64,000 nt of DNA from Candidatus Symbiopectobacterium sp. NZEC151 (GTDB lineage: Bacteria; Pseudomonadota; Gammaproteobacteria; Enterobacterales; Enterobacteriaceae). A model generated the notes under the pieces. It was not told the DNA's origin. It saw only the letters and a program-made list of their open reading frames with translations, and made no database searches. Within the stretch, counting starts at the first letter, position 1, and every line of letters starts with the position of its first letter. The stretch lies in assembly GCF_025962655.1 (NCBI RefSeq), contig NZ_JAGFPE010000007.1, positions 186,001 through 250,000 on the forward strand. Direction: 5' to 3'. A program made the position numbers and the translations under genes. This document shows, piece after piece, positions 43,115 through 53,406 of this stretch.

Positions 43115-44206
43115 GTGAATACTGTATTAAGCCAACACGCCACCGCTGAAGCGGGGCAGGCACCGCGTAAAAACTTCGTTGAACTCAAAGGCGTGACAAA
43201 ACGCTTTGGCACCAACACCGTGCTGGAAAATCTCGATCTGGCGATTCCACAGGGTCACATGGTGACACTGCTCGGCCCGTCCGGCTGCGGCAAGACCACC
43301 GTGCTGCGACTAGTGGCCGGGCTGGAAAAACCCAGTGAGGGCCGCATCTATATCGACGGCGAAGACGTGACCGATCGCTCCATCCAGCAGCGTGACATCT
43401 GCATGGTGTTTCAGTCCTATGCATTGTTCCCCCACATGTCGCTGGGGGAAAATATTGGTTACGGCCTGAAGATGCTCGGCAGACCCAAAAGCGAAATTCG
43501 CGATCGGGTCAACGAAGCGCTGGCGCTGGTGGATTTGGAAGGCTTCGCCGATCGCTATGTCGATCAGATTTCCGGTGGCCAGCAGCAGCGCGTGGCGTTG
43601 GCGCGCGCATTGATTCTTAAACCTAAAGTGCTGCTGTTCGATGAGCCGCTGAGTAACCTGGATGCTAACCTGCGGCGCAGCATGCGGGAAAAAATCCGCG
43701 AATTGCAGCAGCAGTTCAACATCACTTCACTCTATGTCACCCACGACCAAAGCGAAGCCTTTGCCGTGTCTGACAGCGTACTGGTGATGAATAAAGGTCA
43801 CATCATGCAGATGGGATCGCCACAAGCGCTGTACCGTCAGCCCGCGTCACGTTTTATGGCAAGTTTTATGGGCGAGGCGAATATTTTCCCGGCACAACGA
43901 CAGGCCGACAGCGTAGAGATTTTCGGCTATCGCATTCCCAAACCGGTACATTTTGGTGCGGAAAACGGGGAATGCACCGTGGGCATACGCCCCGAAGCCA
44001 TTACGCTTGATACGCAGGGCGATGAGAGCCAGCGCTGCTCGGTGCACCATGTGGCTTACATGGGTTCACAGTATGAAGTAAGTGTACTCTGGCACGGGCA
44101 ATCGCTGCTGTTACAAGTGAATGCCACCCAGCTACAACCCAATGTGGGTGACGATCTCTACTTGCAGATTCACCCTTACGGCATGTTTATTCTCAACCAA
44201 GGCTAA
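43115..44206 (+). CDS. afuC: AfuC-like ABC transporter ATPase
   Basis: Cytoplasmic ATPase of 363 residues. Walker [17 protein letters not shown] (about 55-70), Q-loop [13 protein letters not shown], signature [15 protein letters not shown] (about 158-172), Walker [15 protein letters not shown]-loop [14 protein letters not shown], and a C-terminal TOBE domain (about 270-360) with [10 protein letters not shown]. It energises AfuB. The start is GTG 43115 behind AGAAGGT, 16 bases after the afuB stop. A strong terminator follows and ends the operon. Confidence 0.94.
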   Translation: MNTVLSQHATAEAGQAPRKNFVELKGVTKRFGTNTVLENLDLAIPQGHMVTLLGPSGCGKTTVLRLVAGLEKPSEGRIYIDGEDVTDRSIQQRDICMVFQSYALFPHMSLGENIGYGLKMLGRPKSEIRDRVNEALALVDLEGFADRYVDQISGGQQQRVALARALILKPKVLLFDEPLSNLDANLRRSMREKIRELQQQFNITSLYVTHDQSEAFAVSDSVLVMNKGHIMQMGSPQALYRQPASRFMASFMGEANIFPAQRQADSVEIFGYRIPKPVHFGAENGECTVGIRPEAITLDTQGDESQRCSVHHVAYMGSQYEVSVLWHGQSLLLQVNATQLQPNVGDDLYLQIHPYGMFILNQG

Positions 44207-44224
44207 CACTTGCCTCCCCCTTCA

Positions 44225-44245
44225 GGGAGCCCATTCGGGGCTCCC
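44225..44245 (+). terminator. Rho-independent terminator of afuABC
   Basis: GGGAGCCC / GGGCTCCC stem with ATTCG loop, followed by TTTTTTT; 18 bases after the afuC stop. Confidence 0.92.
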
Positions 44246-44405
44246 TTTTTTTCATCCTTTGCTTTCAAAACAATTTCCGATCGATTTACAGGGGATTGAT
44301 ATACTTAAAAAGCGCGTAGACGTATTTATTACACGATGCGTTTCAGGGTGCGCTGGCTGCCACGACAGGCAGAAACATATCTACGTGGTACCAAGGAGTA
44401 GTGAC

Positions 44406-46046
44406 GTGAGTCCACAGCATCAACGCGCGCAACAACGGGGCCGCTGGCTGATTCTCTGCGCCGGGGTATTCCAATTGCTATTGGTACTGCTTTTTACCTT
44501 TGTAGAATCACGACAAATCGTGAAACGCGATCTGCAATCCACGGCAAATTTGGCGCTCGATCAGGCGGAAAGCATCACCACCCGCGCCTGGTCACTGCTG
44601 GAGGCCCTGCAACCGCTGCAAGGAAAACTGTGTGAAGATATCAGAGACGATCTCCAACGGCTCAGCGCGCAGTTCGCTTACTTTCGCGCCATCGGCCTGA
44701 CCTATGACAAGAGCATTTACTGCTCCTCGCTGTTTGCCCACAACGCCCTGGAAATCAGCGATGTGATCATGATGCCGCTACCGGAGAAACTGCCTCCTGC
44801 CTGGAGCCTCTCCGTTGATCAGATCAAAGATGCCGACATCAGCCCGACGCTCATTTTTATTCGTACGCCAGACGACGGATGGGGCGCTTTTGGTCTGGTT
44901 GATGCGCAATATCTGGTGACGTTAATGAATGCCGTCAACAAGCTGCGCGGCTTTCAACTGAACATCCGGGTAGGGGATGGTGATTTGATTCATCCCAGTA
45001 TCACCGCAGCACCGAATCAGCCTGAATGGCTTTCTGGTGCCGAATATCACATCACCTCTGAACGTTTCCCGATTGCGGTCTCCATTACTGCCCCCGCCGC
45101 AGAAATGGGCAAAGCCTGGCAGTTTGCCTTTCTCACGCTGCTGCCGCTTGCACTGGTACTTTCCGCGCTGTTTATTCTGGCCGCGCTGTATTGGCAAAAA
45201 CGCAAGCTCTCCTTTCAGGACGAATTACGCCGCGGCATCACCAACAATGAGTTTTCTGTCTACTATCAGCCGGTTTACGGCACTGAGGCGCAACGCTGCA
45301 CCGGTGCAGAGGCGTTATTGCGCTGGCGGCGCGCCGATGGGCAGTGGATTCGCCCGGATGTGTTTATCGCCGCCGCTGAAGCGGAAAATATGATTATCCC
45401 GCTGACGCGACATTTGTTGAAACTGGTGGAGGAAGACGTTACCCGTTGGCACATCGAGCCGAATTTTCATCTGGGTTTGAATGTGGCAGCAGAGCATCTG
45501 CAAGACAGCGAATTTATCGCCGATATACGCCAGTTTGCGGCTAATGTGGCGGCCCACCGCTTCTTGATAACGCTAGAACTGACCGAGCGCAGCCTCATCA
45601 GTGAAGGGCCGGAAGTGGTGCAGCGGTTGCAGCAATTACGTCAGGAGGGCATACATGTCGCGATTGATGATTTTGGCACCGGCCATTGTTCCCTTTCATA
45701 CCTGCAAAGCTTCCCGCTCGACTATTTGAAAATCGATCAAGGGTTTGTCCGCACCATTTCATCACAGGAAGAAGAGACGCCGATTTTGGATACCATTATC
45801 AGCCTCGCTCACCGCCTCAATTTGAAGATCGTAGCAGAAGGGGTGGAAACCGCGCGCCAGTTGCACTACCTGACACAGCACGGGGTTGGCTACATTCAGG
45901 GATTCTTGTATGCCAAACCCATGGATAATGAAAATTTTACCGTGTGGCAGCATTACCACGCCAAGCGTAAGTTAACGTCTGGCGAAGAGCATGCCCTGAC
46001 AGATTCTCTGGAGGGAAAAGAAACGCCGAAGTCCACTTCGGCGTAG
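44406..46046 (+). CDS. CSS-motif EAL-domain c-di-GMP phosphodiesterase (PdeC/YjcC-like)
   Basis: Inner-membrane enzyme of 546 residues that hydrolyses c-di-GMP to pGpG. Helix 1 (about 12-35), periplasmic CSS domain (about 36-245) with the motif IYCSSLFAH and a second cysteine in GKLCEDIRDD for the redox-sensitive disulfide, helix 2 (about 245-265), and EAL domain (about 275-530). All catalytic elements are visible: EALLRW, GLNVAAEHL, ELTE, DDFGTGHCSLSYL, LKID, EGVET and IQGFLYAKP, so it should be active. I choose GTG 44406, which has AAGGAG eight bases upstream; the longer reading starts inside afuC. Confidence 0.92.
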   Translation: MSPQHQRAQQRGRWLILCAGVFQLLLVLLFTFVESRQIVKRDLQSTANLALDQAESITTRAWSLLEALQPLQGKLCEDIRDDLQRLSAQFAYFRAIGLTYDKSIYCSSLFAHNALEISDVIMMPLPEKLPPAWSLSVDQIKDADISPTLIFIRTPDDGWGAFGLVDAQYLVTLMNAVNKLRGFQLNIRVGDGDLIHPSITAAPNQPEWLSGAEYHITSERFPIAVSITAPAAEMGKAWQFAFLTLLPLALVLSALFILAALYWQKRKLSFQDELRRGITNNEFSVYYQPVYGTEAQRCTGAEALLRWRRADGQWIRPDVFIAAAEAENMIIPLTRHLLKLVEEDVTRWHIEPNFHLGLNVAAEHLQDSEFIADIRQFAANVAAHRFLITLELTERSLISEGPEVVQRLQQLRQEGIHVAIDDFGTGHCSLSYLQSFPLDYLKIDQGFVRTISSQEEETPILDTIISLAHRLNLKIVAEGVETARQLHYLTQHGVGYIQGFLYAKPMDNENFTVWQHYHAKRKLTSGEEHALTDSLEGKETPKSTSA

Positions 46047-46061
46047 TCACGCTATTCAGGA

Positions 46062-46622
46062 TCAGAAGCGATAGCCAAGGCCGATATTGAATCCGTTGAG
46101 CTTCGTATCTTTAAACGTTGCGCCTTCATAACCAACATCGACCGTCCAGTTTGCCGCTGGCGCTATCTGGACACCAGCACCATATGCAAAGGCCGAGGCG
46201 CGCTGAGTGTCAGACACCTCAATAGCCTTACTTTTATTACTGGCAACCCATTGGTTTTTACCCATACCAATGCCGACTAAACCATAAAAACTAATATATT
46301 CGTTAACACGATAGGATGGACCAGCCAGTAGGGAATAATAGTTCACCTTCGATTTCCCTTCATAGACATGACCATCATAATAGAAGCTATTATCTTTATT
46401 CCCGCTCCCCATATAGGTTAGCGATCCAATAAAACCAAGCGAGTCATTGGACTGATAGTGATATTTTGCTGTGGCACCACGAATATTGTTAACGCCCTTT
46501 GCTTTAGCATTAGCATAACCCAGACTGATTGTCTGTGTATCCGCCTGAGCTATAGCACAGCCCCCCATTGCAGCCAACACCACAGATAATGCCAATAGCT
46601 TTTTAGTGATATTCACTTTCAC
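46062..46622 (-). CDS. Ail/Lom/OmpX-family outer membrane protein
   Basis: Outer-membrane beta-barrel of 186 residues with a signal peptide (MKVNITKKLLALSVVLAAMGGCAIAQA, with a Cys near the cleavage region) and eight strands. Family signatures: TISLGYANAKAKG at the mature N-terminus, LAGPSYRVNEYISFYGLVGIG and the C-terminal VDVGYEGATFKDTKLNGFNIGLGYRF ending in Phe. Members such as Ail, PagC and Rck mediate adhesion and serum or stress resistance; in plant pathogens OmpX/Ail homologues affect surface properties. AT-rich, convergent with the EAL gene and near a tRNA gene, so it may be an acquired gene. Confidence 0.9.
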   Translation of the reverse strand: MKVNITKKLLALSVVLAAMGGCAIAQADTQTISLGYANAKAKGVNNIRGATAKYHYQSNDSLGFIGSLTYMGSGNKDNSFYYDGHVYEGKSKVNYYSLLAGPSYRVNEYISFYGLVGIGMGKNQWVASNKSKAIEVSDTQRASAFAYGAGVQIAPAANWTVDVGYEGATFKDTKLNGFNIGLGYRF

Positions 46623-46900
46623 ACGCTCCTTTTATGATATCTAACATCCCAAAGACAGAGCGTAAAATGTCAGTTGATGTCAGGCGTGTAAATCAGTGAA
46701 ATACCTTACTAAAGATCCAACTCAATTATTATCAGCGAGTTATAAAATATATTTTTTATTATCTCTTGAGATACACTGTTGTTTTCTTTAAATAAATCAA
46801 CAATAGGATAAGATATTATGCAAAAAAAAACGGCAGATGATGTCATCTACCGTTTTCTTATCGCTTCGTCTGAAAAGCATCAGACAAAACTGAGGGAATT
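46623..46900. other. 278-bp gap with Ail promoter and tRNA terminator
   Basis: AT-rich sequence upstream of the Ail-like gene (minus strand), followed by the tRNA terminator at 46828-46855. No ORF is seen. Confidence 0.6.
46828..46855 (-). terminator. Rho-independent terminator of tRNA-Pro
   Basis: Stem AAACGG-c-AGATGA / TCATCT-a-CCGTTT; on the minus strand it ends in nine T residues, 46 bases after the tRNA 3' end. Confidence 0.9.
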
Positions 46901-46977
46901 TGGTCGGCGAGAGAGGATTTGAACCTCCGACCCACACGTCCCGAACGTGTTGCGCTACCAGGCTGCGCTACTCGCCG
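46901..46977 (-). tRNA. proK: tRNA-Pro (anticodon CGG)
   Basis: A 77-nt tRNA with encoded CCA. On the minus strand the acceptor arm CGGCGAG pairs with CTCGCCG, the D-arm is GCGCAGCCTGGTAGCGC, the anticodon loop TTCGGGA has CGG (plus-strand bases 46941-46943), and the T-arm GGAGGTTCAAATCCTCT is standard. It lies directly downstream of eptB, the same neighbourhood as proK in E. coli. Confidence 0.97.
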
Positions 46978-47085
46978 AATGCGGGGCGCATCTTACTGCG
47001 CCCTCCAAAAAGCGTCAATCCCTTTTTGATAAAAGAGCATACTCGGCGCGCGGTTGACGCGAAAACACACAGCCCTTCGCTCCCA

Positions 47086-48765
47086 TCAACGCGACGGTAA
47101 TGCGCACCAGTTGTTGCTGGCGTTGATGCCGCCGTCAGTCGAACGATAGCCCAGACAGCCCAATATGGAATCAAACAACTCCTCATGGCGGTGCGTCGTT
47201 CCTACTCGCTGCTGCGCTTTCAACTGTTCAAACAGTTGCGTATTTTGCGGTTGTGCCAGGAACTTGTCTGACGCCCACACCAGCATCGGCGAACGGAACT
47301 GTTCCGGCGGCGCAACATCACGCGGCGTGCCGTGCAAATGGTAGTTTTCATCAATCGACTCACCGTGATCTGAGGCATAAAACACCAGTGCCTTCTTGTC
47401 ACGCACCTGATCCAGTACGTTTTTAATGAAGGTGTCGGTATACAACACACTGTTATCAAATGCGTTGATCAGTTGTTCGCGTGAGCAAGAGGCATCAACT
47501 CCCATACATTCAGGCTGATAGCGCGCATAACTGCGCGGGTAGCGCATGGAATAGAGATAATGAGAGCCTTTGGTATGCAGTACGATCACATGCTTCCCCT
47601 TGGGATAGCGCGCTAACGACCCCTTCACCTCGTCGACCAATAACATGTCGTCGACAGATTTGCCTTCATTACGCTCTTCGGAAGCAATCATTTCGCGGAA
47701 TGAGTAATTGTTAGCGTTAATGCTGTTATAGAACCAGACCTCACTTTGCATCGCGAACAGTTCTGAGGTGAACCCCAGTGAACGCAGCACATTGAAAATA
47801 TTTTGTTCTTTCAAGCTGCGTTGCGGATTGTTCTCCGCCCCGCCTTCACGCACGAACATGCAGCGCATGGAGAGTTTGGTTGAGGTATCACATGACTGAC
47901 CACGAAACGCCACCAGATTGCGCTCTTTTGACAGCTGCGGTGTGGTATCGCGCTGATAACCGAGCAGCCCCATGTGATCCCAGCGGGTGGTCTCCCCCAG
48001 GATAAAAACCACATAGGTATCCTCAATGCCAGCAGGGGCTACGTAGGTAAAATTTTGGGCGGGGTCGAACAACTCTGCCGCATCCTGGCTTTCATCATAT
48101 TGGGTGTAAGCGAACAGCCCCAACGCCGAGATCCAGTTGGATGGCAAATACGAGTGAGCAATGACACCACCATAGCTGGGCAAATCGATGTTGGTTCGTT
48201 TTTCCGTGCGCTTTTGCTCGGTCCCCATATATTCCATGGTGCCCCATACCAGCGCGACAACGGCAAACAGGATCGCCACGGGTTTTATGCGTTTACCCGG
48301 CGTTTTTAATTGTTCAATCAGGGTATTGCGCAAATCAGCTTTCCAGATGATCGCTAAAGGCATCGCGCTGACGCACAGCGTCCAGACCATAAATTGCCAG
48401 CCGATCACCTCCTTTGACAAATCAATATCCGTGGTCATCACGGCAGCAATTATCCCGTAGCCAATAACCACATTAAAAAACGTCATGTAGTAACTGGCAG
48501 CAACAGAAAACAACACTAACAGTGAGGCTATCAACCGGTAGAAATAACGCCCACCTAGTGAGAGCAAGCGCATCAGGAAAAATGTGAACAACACACTGAG
48601 CGATAATTCAATCAGCGCAGGCAGGAATTTGGCAATAGCAGATCCAGAAGGGGAAACGATATCATCGAAGCGGCGGTAATAGACGGAGACATTGAGAAAC
48701 AATCCAATATAAACGGCGAGAAACAACGACAAAGCAGACTGCGAAAAAGAGGTAATCACCGACAT
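47086..48765 (-). CDS. eptB: EptB-like Kdo phosphoethanolamine transferase
   Basis: Inner-membrane enzyme of 559 residues (E. coli EptB 563) that transfers phosphoethanolamine from phosphatidylethanolamine to the outer Kdo of LPS. Five N-terminal helices (to about 185) anchor a periplasmic alkaline-phosphatase-fold domain. Catalytic marks: FILGETTRWDHMGLLGY with the nucleophilic Thr, KHVIVLHTKGSHY, and FYASDHGESIDENYHLHGTP with zinc ligands. Paired cysteines (SCDTSTKLSMRC; ECMGVDASC) agree with the EptB/EptA disulfides. Neighbouring proK supports orthology. In E. coli the gene is controlled by sigmaE and the sRNA MgrR; no such site is obvious here. Confidence 0.92.
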   Translation of the reverse strand: MSVITSFSQSALSLFLAVYIGLFLNVSVYYRRFDDIVSPSGSAIAKFLPALIELSLSVLFTFFLMRLLSLGGRYFYRLIASLLVLFSVAASYYMTFFNVVIGYGIIAAVMTTDIDLSKEVIGWQFMVWTLCVSAMPLAIIWKADLRNTLIEQLKTPGKRIKPVAILFAVVALVWGTMEYMGTEQKRTEKRTNIDLPSYGGVIAHSYLPSNWISALGLFAYTQYDESQDAAELFDPAQNFTYVAPAGIEDTYVVFILGETTRWDHMGLLGYQRDTTPQLSKERNLVAFRGQSCDTSTKLSMRCMFVREGGAENNPQRSLKEQNIFNVLRSLGFTSELFAMQSEVWFYNSINANNYSFREMIASEERNEGKSVDDMLLVDEVKGSLARYPKGKHVIVLHTKGSHYLYSMRYPRSYARYQPECMGVDASCSREQLINAFDNSVLYTDTFIKNVLDQVRDKKALVFYASDHGESIDENYHLHGTPRDVAPPEQFRSPMLVWASDKFLAQPQNTQLFEQLKAQQRVGTTHRHEELFDSILGCLGYRSTDGGINASNNWCALPSR

Positions 48766-48979
48766 CTTACTCTGGCTCCAGCATAAACCAAGACTTCTTT
48801 AAAAGAATTAGGACACAGAAATAATTGATGAGTTCATGAATAATATACTTTTTTAACGCTCATCTTGGTTTTTACAAACGCCCCGTTATTAAACGTAAAC
48901 ACCGCTAATGTTTTTATCAGACGCGTAGAGTAGCGCACAACACCCTGCGCCAGTGATAAATTCAGACCGGGATAGTCCT

Positions 48980-49303
48980 TTACCGTTGCAATGAAATTTT
49001 ATGGATACAGCGGATAGTTTTCGTTCCCTGCTTAATCCAGCGCGTTATTATTTTCACCACTTGCAAAGAAGGCCGGTGAGGTAAGGGTTTTTTTGTCGTA
49101 TCAGGCACGGAATCAAGCCTTTTTTCCAGCCGTTGCCACCAGGAATAACGATCCCAGCACACTGAAAAACGCTTTTCCTGAGCCACATGCGTCACGGCCC
49201 GCACGTGGGGGTCGGATATTGATGTTCGCACCAGCATCGTCAATGATTGCAGCAGCACCAGGAAAAACAACACGGTGCCGTATTGGAGAACGAATTGTCT
49301 CAT
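48980..49303 (-). CDS. Hypothetical small membrane protein
   Basis: Short ORF of 107 residues that I do not recognise. From the ATG at 49303 (AAAGGA seven bases before) it reads MRQFVLQYGTVLFFLVLLQSL, a basic N-terminus followed by one hydrophobic helix (6-25), then a soluble basic part with WDRYSWWQRLEKRLD and a second weakly amphipathic stretch. A single N-terminal anchor with a basic tail could be an inner-membrane protein or a secreted protein with signal peptide. It stands alone between eptB and gmk, transcribed towards eptB. Possibly lineage-specific; coding status is not certain. Confidence 0.5.
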   Translation of the reverse strand: MRQFVLQYGTVLFFLVLLQSLTMLVRTSISDPHVRAVTHVAQEKRFSVCWDRYSWWQRLEKRLDSVPDTTKKPLPHRPSLQVVKIITRWIKQGTKTIRCIHKISLQR

Positions 49304-49401
49304 AAGCGCATCCTTTACGTTTCTGCCGTTATGCTGGCACACACCAAAACGCCTCAGAAACCAAAAAACGCGCGAAAAATGCATAGCACATGAAAATTTA
49401 A

Positions 49402-50178
<777 letters not shown>

Positions 50179-50231
50179 CATCACTTTCAGTATGATGCGC
50201 AGTCATTTTATTTCCTGTGGAGTAGCACATT

Positions 50232-50507
50232 ATGGCACGCGTAACTGTTCAAGACGCTGTTGAGAAAATTGGTAACCGTTTTGACCTGGTGTTGGTCGCT
50301 GCTCGCCGCGCCCGCCAGATGCAAGCAGGCGGAAAAGATCCGCTGGTCCCTGAAGAGAACGACAAATACACCGTGATTGCGCTGCGCGAAATCGAAGAAG
50401 GCCTGATCAACAACCAGATTCTGGATGTGCGTGAGCGTCAGGAACAGCAAGAGCAAGAAGCCGCAGAGATCCAAGCGGTCACCGCGATTGCTGAAGGTCG
50501 TCGTTAA
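50232..50507 (+). CDS. rpoZ: RNA polymerase omega subunit
   Basis: Small subunit of 91 residues that supports assembly of the beta' subunit and contributes a ppGpp-binding site. [31 protein letters not shown] is the invariant N-terminus. It precedes spoT by 18 bases, so a ppGpp target and a ppGpp enzyme are co-expressed. Confidence 0.99.
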   Translation: MARVTVQDAVEKIGNRFDLVLVAARRARQMQAGGKDPLVPEENDKYTVIALREIEEGLINNQILDVRERQEQQEQEAAEIQAVTAIAEGRR

Positions 50508-50525
50508 TCTCGCTACGGGCCGCCC

Positions 50526-52628
50526 TTGTATATCTTCGAAAGCCTCAATCTGCTGATTCAGCGCTATCTGCCGGAAGACCAGATCAAGCGCCTTCAGCAG
50601 GCTTATATTGTTGCACGTGATGCTCACGAGGGGCAGACTCGCTCCAGCGGTGAACCCTACATCACCCATCCCGTCGCCGTTGCCGGTATTCTGGCGGAGA
50701 TGCGTCTTGATTATGAGACGCTGATGGCCGCGCTGTTGCATGACACTATCGAAGATACACCCACCACCTACCAGGATATTGAACAACAATTCGGCAAGAG
50801 CGTCGCCGAACTGGTAGATGGCGTCTCGAAGCTGGACAAGCTGAAATTCCGCGATAAGAAAGAAGCGCAGGCCGAGAACTTCCGCAAGATGATTATGGCG
50901 ATGGTGCAGGATATCCGCGTCATTCTCATCAAACTGGCTGACCGCACGCATAACATGCGTACGCTGGGCTCGCTGCGTCCTGATAAGCGTCGCCGCATTG
51001 CGCGTGAAACGCTGGAAATCTACAGCCCGCTGGCGCACCGTTTGGGTATTCATCATCTGAAAACCGAGTTGGAAGAGCTGGGTTTTGAGGCGCTGTATCC
51101 AAACCGTTATCGGGTGATCAAAGAAGTGGTGAAAGCCGCGCGCGGCAACCGTAAGGAAATGATCCAAAAAATCCTTTCCGAAATCGATGGGCGGTTGAAC
51201 GAAGCAGGCATTCCCTGTCGCGTCAGTGGACGCGAAAAACACCTCTATTCCATCTACTGCAAAATGCACCTGAAAGAACAGCGTTTCCACTCCATCATGG
51301 ATATCTACGCGTTTCGGGTGATCGTTAAAGAGCTGGATACCTGCTATCGCGTGCTCGGACAGGTGCACAGCCTGTACAAACCGCGCCCCGGTCGCGTCAA
51401 AGATTACATCGCCATTCCAAAGGCTAACGGCTACCAATCGCTGCATACCTCGTTGATTGGACCGCACGGCGTGCCGGTGGAAGTGCAGATTCGCACCGAA
51501 GACATGGACCAGATGGCCGAAATGGGTGTGGCCGCTCACTGGGCTTACAAAGAAGGTGAAAGCAGCACCACGGCACAGGTACGCGCTCAGCGCTGGATGC
51601 AGAGCCTGCTGGAACTGCAACAAAGTGCGGGCAGTTCGTTCGAATTTATCGAGAGCGTCAAATCCGATCTCTTCCCTGACGAAATGTACGTGTTCACCCC
51701 GGAAGGGCGCATCATCGAGCTACCGGCTGGCGCGACGCCGGTCGATTTTGCCTACGCGGTACATACGGATATCGGTCACGCCTGCGTCGGCGCGCGCGTC
51801 GACAGACAGCCCTACCCGCTCTCCCAATCGCTCAGCAGTGGGCAGACGGTAGAGATCATTACCGCGCCCGGCGCTCGCCCCAACGCAGCCTGGTTGAACT
51901 TTGTCGTCAGCTCGCGCGCTCGCGCCAAGATTCGCCAAATGTTGAAGAACCTGAAGCGTGACGATTCGGTGAGCCTGGGACGTCGTTTATTGAACCACGC
52001 CTTGGGTAATGGCAGAAAACTCAGCGATATTCCGCAAACCAATATCCAGCTTGAGCTGGATCGCATGAAACTCACTTCGCTGGACGATCTGCTGGCAGAG
52101 ATTGGCCTCGGTAACGCCATGAGCATCGTGGTGGCGAAAAACCTGTTGGATGAGCAGCCGTTACAGCAAGAGCATACCGGTTTGCGTAAGCTGCCGATCA
52201 AAGGTGCAGATGGCGTATTGATTACGTTCGCCAAATGCTGCCGCCCGATCCCCGGTGACCCGATTGTGGCGCACGTCAGCCCCGGCAAGGGTTTGGTTAT
52301 CCACCATGAATCTTGTCGAAATATTCGCGGCTACCAGAAAGAGCCGGAAAAATTCATGGCGGTTGAGTGGGATAAGGTTACGGAACAAGAGTTTATCGCT
52401 GAGATTAAAGTCGATATGTTCAACCATCAGGGGGCATTAGCCAACCTGACCGCAGCGATCAATGCCGCCAACTCCAATATCCAGAGCATCAATACGGAAG
52501 AGCGGGATGGTCGCGTCTACAGCGCGTTTATCCGTTTGACCACGCGCGATCGAGTACATCTGGCTAATGTCATGCGTAAAATCCGCGTGATGCCTGATGT
52601 CATCAAAGTGACCCGTAATCGCAACTGA
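50526..52628 (+). CDS. spoT: SpoT, bifunctional (p)ppGpp synthase/hydrolase
   Basis: Cytoplasmic enzyme of 700 residues (E. coli 702). HD hydrolase domain (about 20-190) with metal motif AALLHDTIEDTP and TRSSGEPYITHP; synthetase domain (about 225-340) with the weak-synthase features KANGYQSLHTS; TGS (about 385-445), helical/zinc-finger-like region with CCRPIPGD, and C-terminal ACT domain (about 625-700). The hydrolase residues are intact. The start codon is TTG at 50526, as in E. coli, which limits its translation. Confidence 0.98.
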   Translation: MYIFESLNLLIQRYLPEDQIKRLQQAYIVARDAHEGQTRSSGEPYITHPVAVAGILAEMRLDYETLMAALLHDTIEDTPTTYQDIEQQFGKSVAELVDGVSKLDKLKFRDKKEAQAENFRKMIMAMVQDIRVILIKLADRTHNMRTLGSLRPDKRRRIARETLEIYSPLAHRLGIHHLKTELEELGFEALYPNRYRVIKEVVKAARGNRKEMIQKILSEIDGRLNEAGIPCRVSGREKHLYSIYCKMHLKEQRFHSIMDIYAFRVIVKELDTCYRVLGQVHSLYKPRPGRVKDYIAIPKANGYQSLHTSLIGPHGVPVEVQIRTEDMDQMAEMGVAAHWAYKEGESSTTAQVRAQRWMQSLLELQQSAGSSFEFIESVKSDLFPDEMYVFTPEGRIIELPAGATPVDFAYAVHTDIGHACVGARVDRQPYPLSQSLSSGQTVEIITAPGARPNAAWLNFVVSSRARAKIRQMLKNLKRDDSVSLGRRLLNHALGNGRKLSDIPQTNIQLELDRMKLTSLDDLLAEIGLGNAMSIVVAKNLLDEQPLQQEHTGLRKLPIKGADGVLITFAKCCRPIPGDPIVAHVSPGKGLVIHHESCRNIRGYQKEPEKFMAVEWDKVTEQEFIAEIKVDMFNHQGALANLTAAINAANSNIQSINTEERDGRVYSAFIRLTTRDRVHLANVMRKIRVMPDVIKVTRNRN

Positions 52629-52702
52629 TCGCCACCGTATCAGTGATAGCCCTGACGATCCCGGTCGCACACGCGGCACCGGGATAACGCAAGAGACATC
52701 GT

Positions 52703-53395
52703 ATGACACCAGAACGCTACGCCCGCATCAAAGAGATGCTGACCAGCCGCCAACCCGATTTGACGGTGTGTATGGAGCAGGTGCACAAACCCCACAACAT
52801 TTCCGCCGTGATTCGCACCGCCGATGCGGTCGGCGTACACCAAGTCCATGCCGTTTGGCCCACCAGCCGTATGCGTACACTGGTGTCATCGGCGGCAGGC
52901 AGCAACAGTTGGGTACAGGTCAAAACGCACCGCACTATCGCCGATGCCGTCTCGCATTTAAAAGCCCAAGGCATGCAGATTCTGGCAACCAATCTTTCCG
53001 CCAGGGCAGTGGATTTTCGCGAGGTCGATTACACGCGACCGACCTGCATCCTGCTCGGTCAGGAAAAAACCGGCATCACGCAGGAAGCGCTCGCGCTGGC
53101 GGATCAGGACATCATCATTCCGATGATCGGTATGGTGCAATCGCTGAACGTGTCGGTCGCCTCCGCGCTGATCCTTTACGAAGCCCAACGCCAACGTCAA
53201 AATGCGGGTATGTACCAACGTGACGTGGCCATGCTTGATGACGATGAGCAACAGCGCTTGCTGTTCGAAGGGGGCTACCCGGTGCTAGCGCGCGTAGCGA
53301 CGCGCAAAAAACTCCCCCGCCCGCAGATCGACAATCAGGGCCAGGTCATTGCCGACACGGCGTGGTGGGCTGCCATGCAATCCGCCGCCGAATAG
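52703..53395 (+). CDS. trmH: TrmH, tRNA (guanosine-2'-O-)-methyltransferase
   Basis: SPOUT-class methyltransferase of 230 residues that methylates G18 in the D-loop. Knot motifs are visible: HKPHNISAVIRTADAVGVHQVH (motif 1 with the conserved Asn and Arg), ILLGQEKTGITQEAL (motif 2) and IPMIGMVQSLNVSVASALILYEAQRQR (motif 3). Downstream recG starts 11 bases after the stop. Confidence 0.98.
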   Translation: MTPERYARIKEMLTSRQPDLTVCMEQVHKPHNISAVIRTADAVGVHQVHAVWPTSRMRTLVSSAAGSNSWVQVKTHRTIADAVSHLKAQGMQILATNLSARAVDFREVDYTRPTCILLGQEKTGITQEALALADQDIIIPMIGMVQSLNVSVASALILYEAQRQRQNAGMYQRDVAMLDDDEQQRLLFEGGYPVLARVATRKKLPRPQIDNQGQVIADTAWWAAMQSAAE

Positions 53396-53406
53396 CGAGA
53401 CAATCC

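Noticed and set aside
39748-44206. Annotation of afuABC as a ferric iron transporter
   Set aside because: The binding protein lacks the paired tyrosine iron ligands and sits behind uhpABC; hexose phosphate is the better reading.
50208-51623. Long antisense ORF (471 codons) opposite rpoZ/spoT
   Set aside because: It mirrors the codon bias of spoT, has no ribosome-binding site and no protein-like motif; the sense genes are certain.
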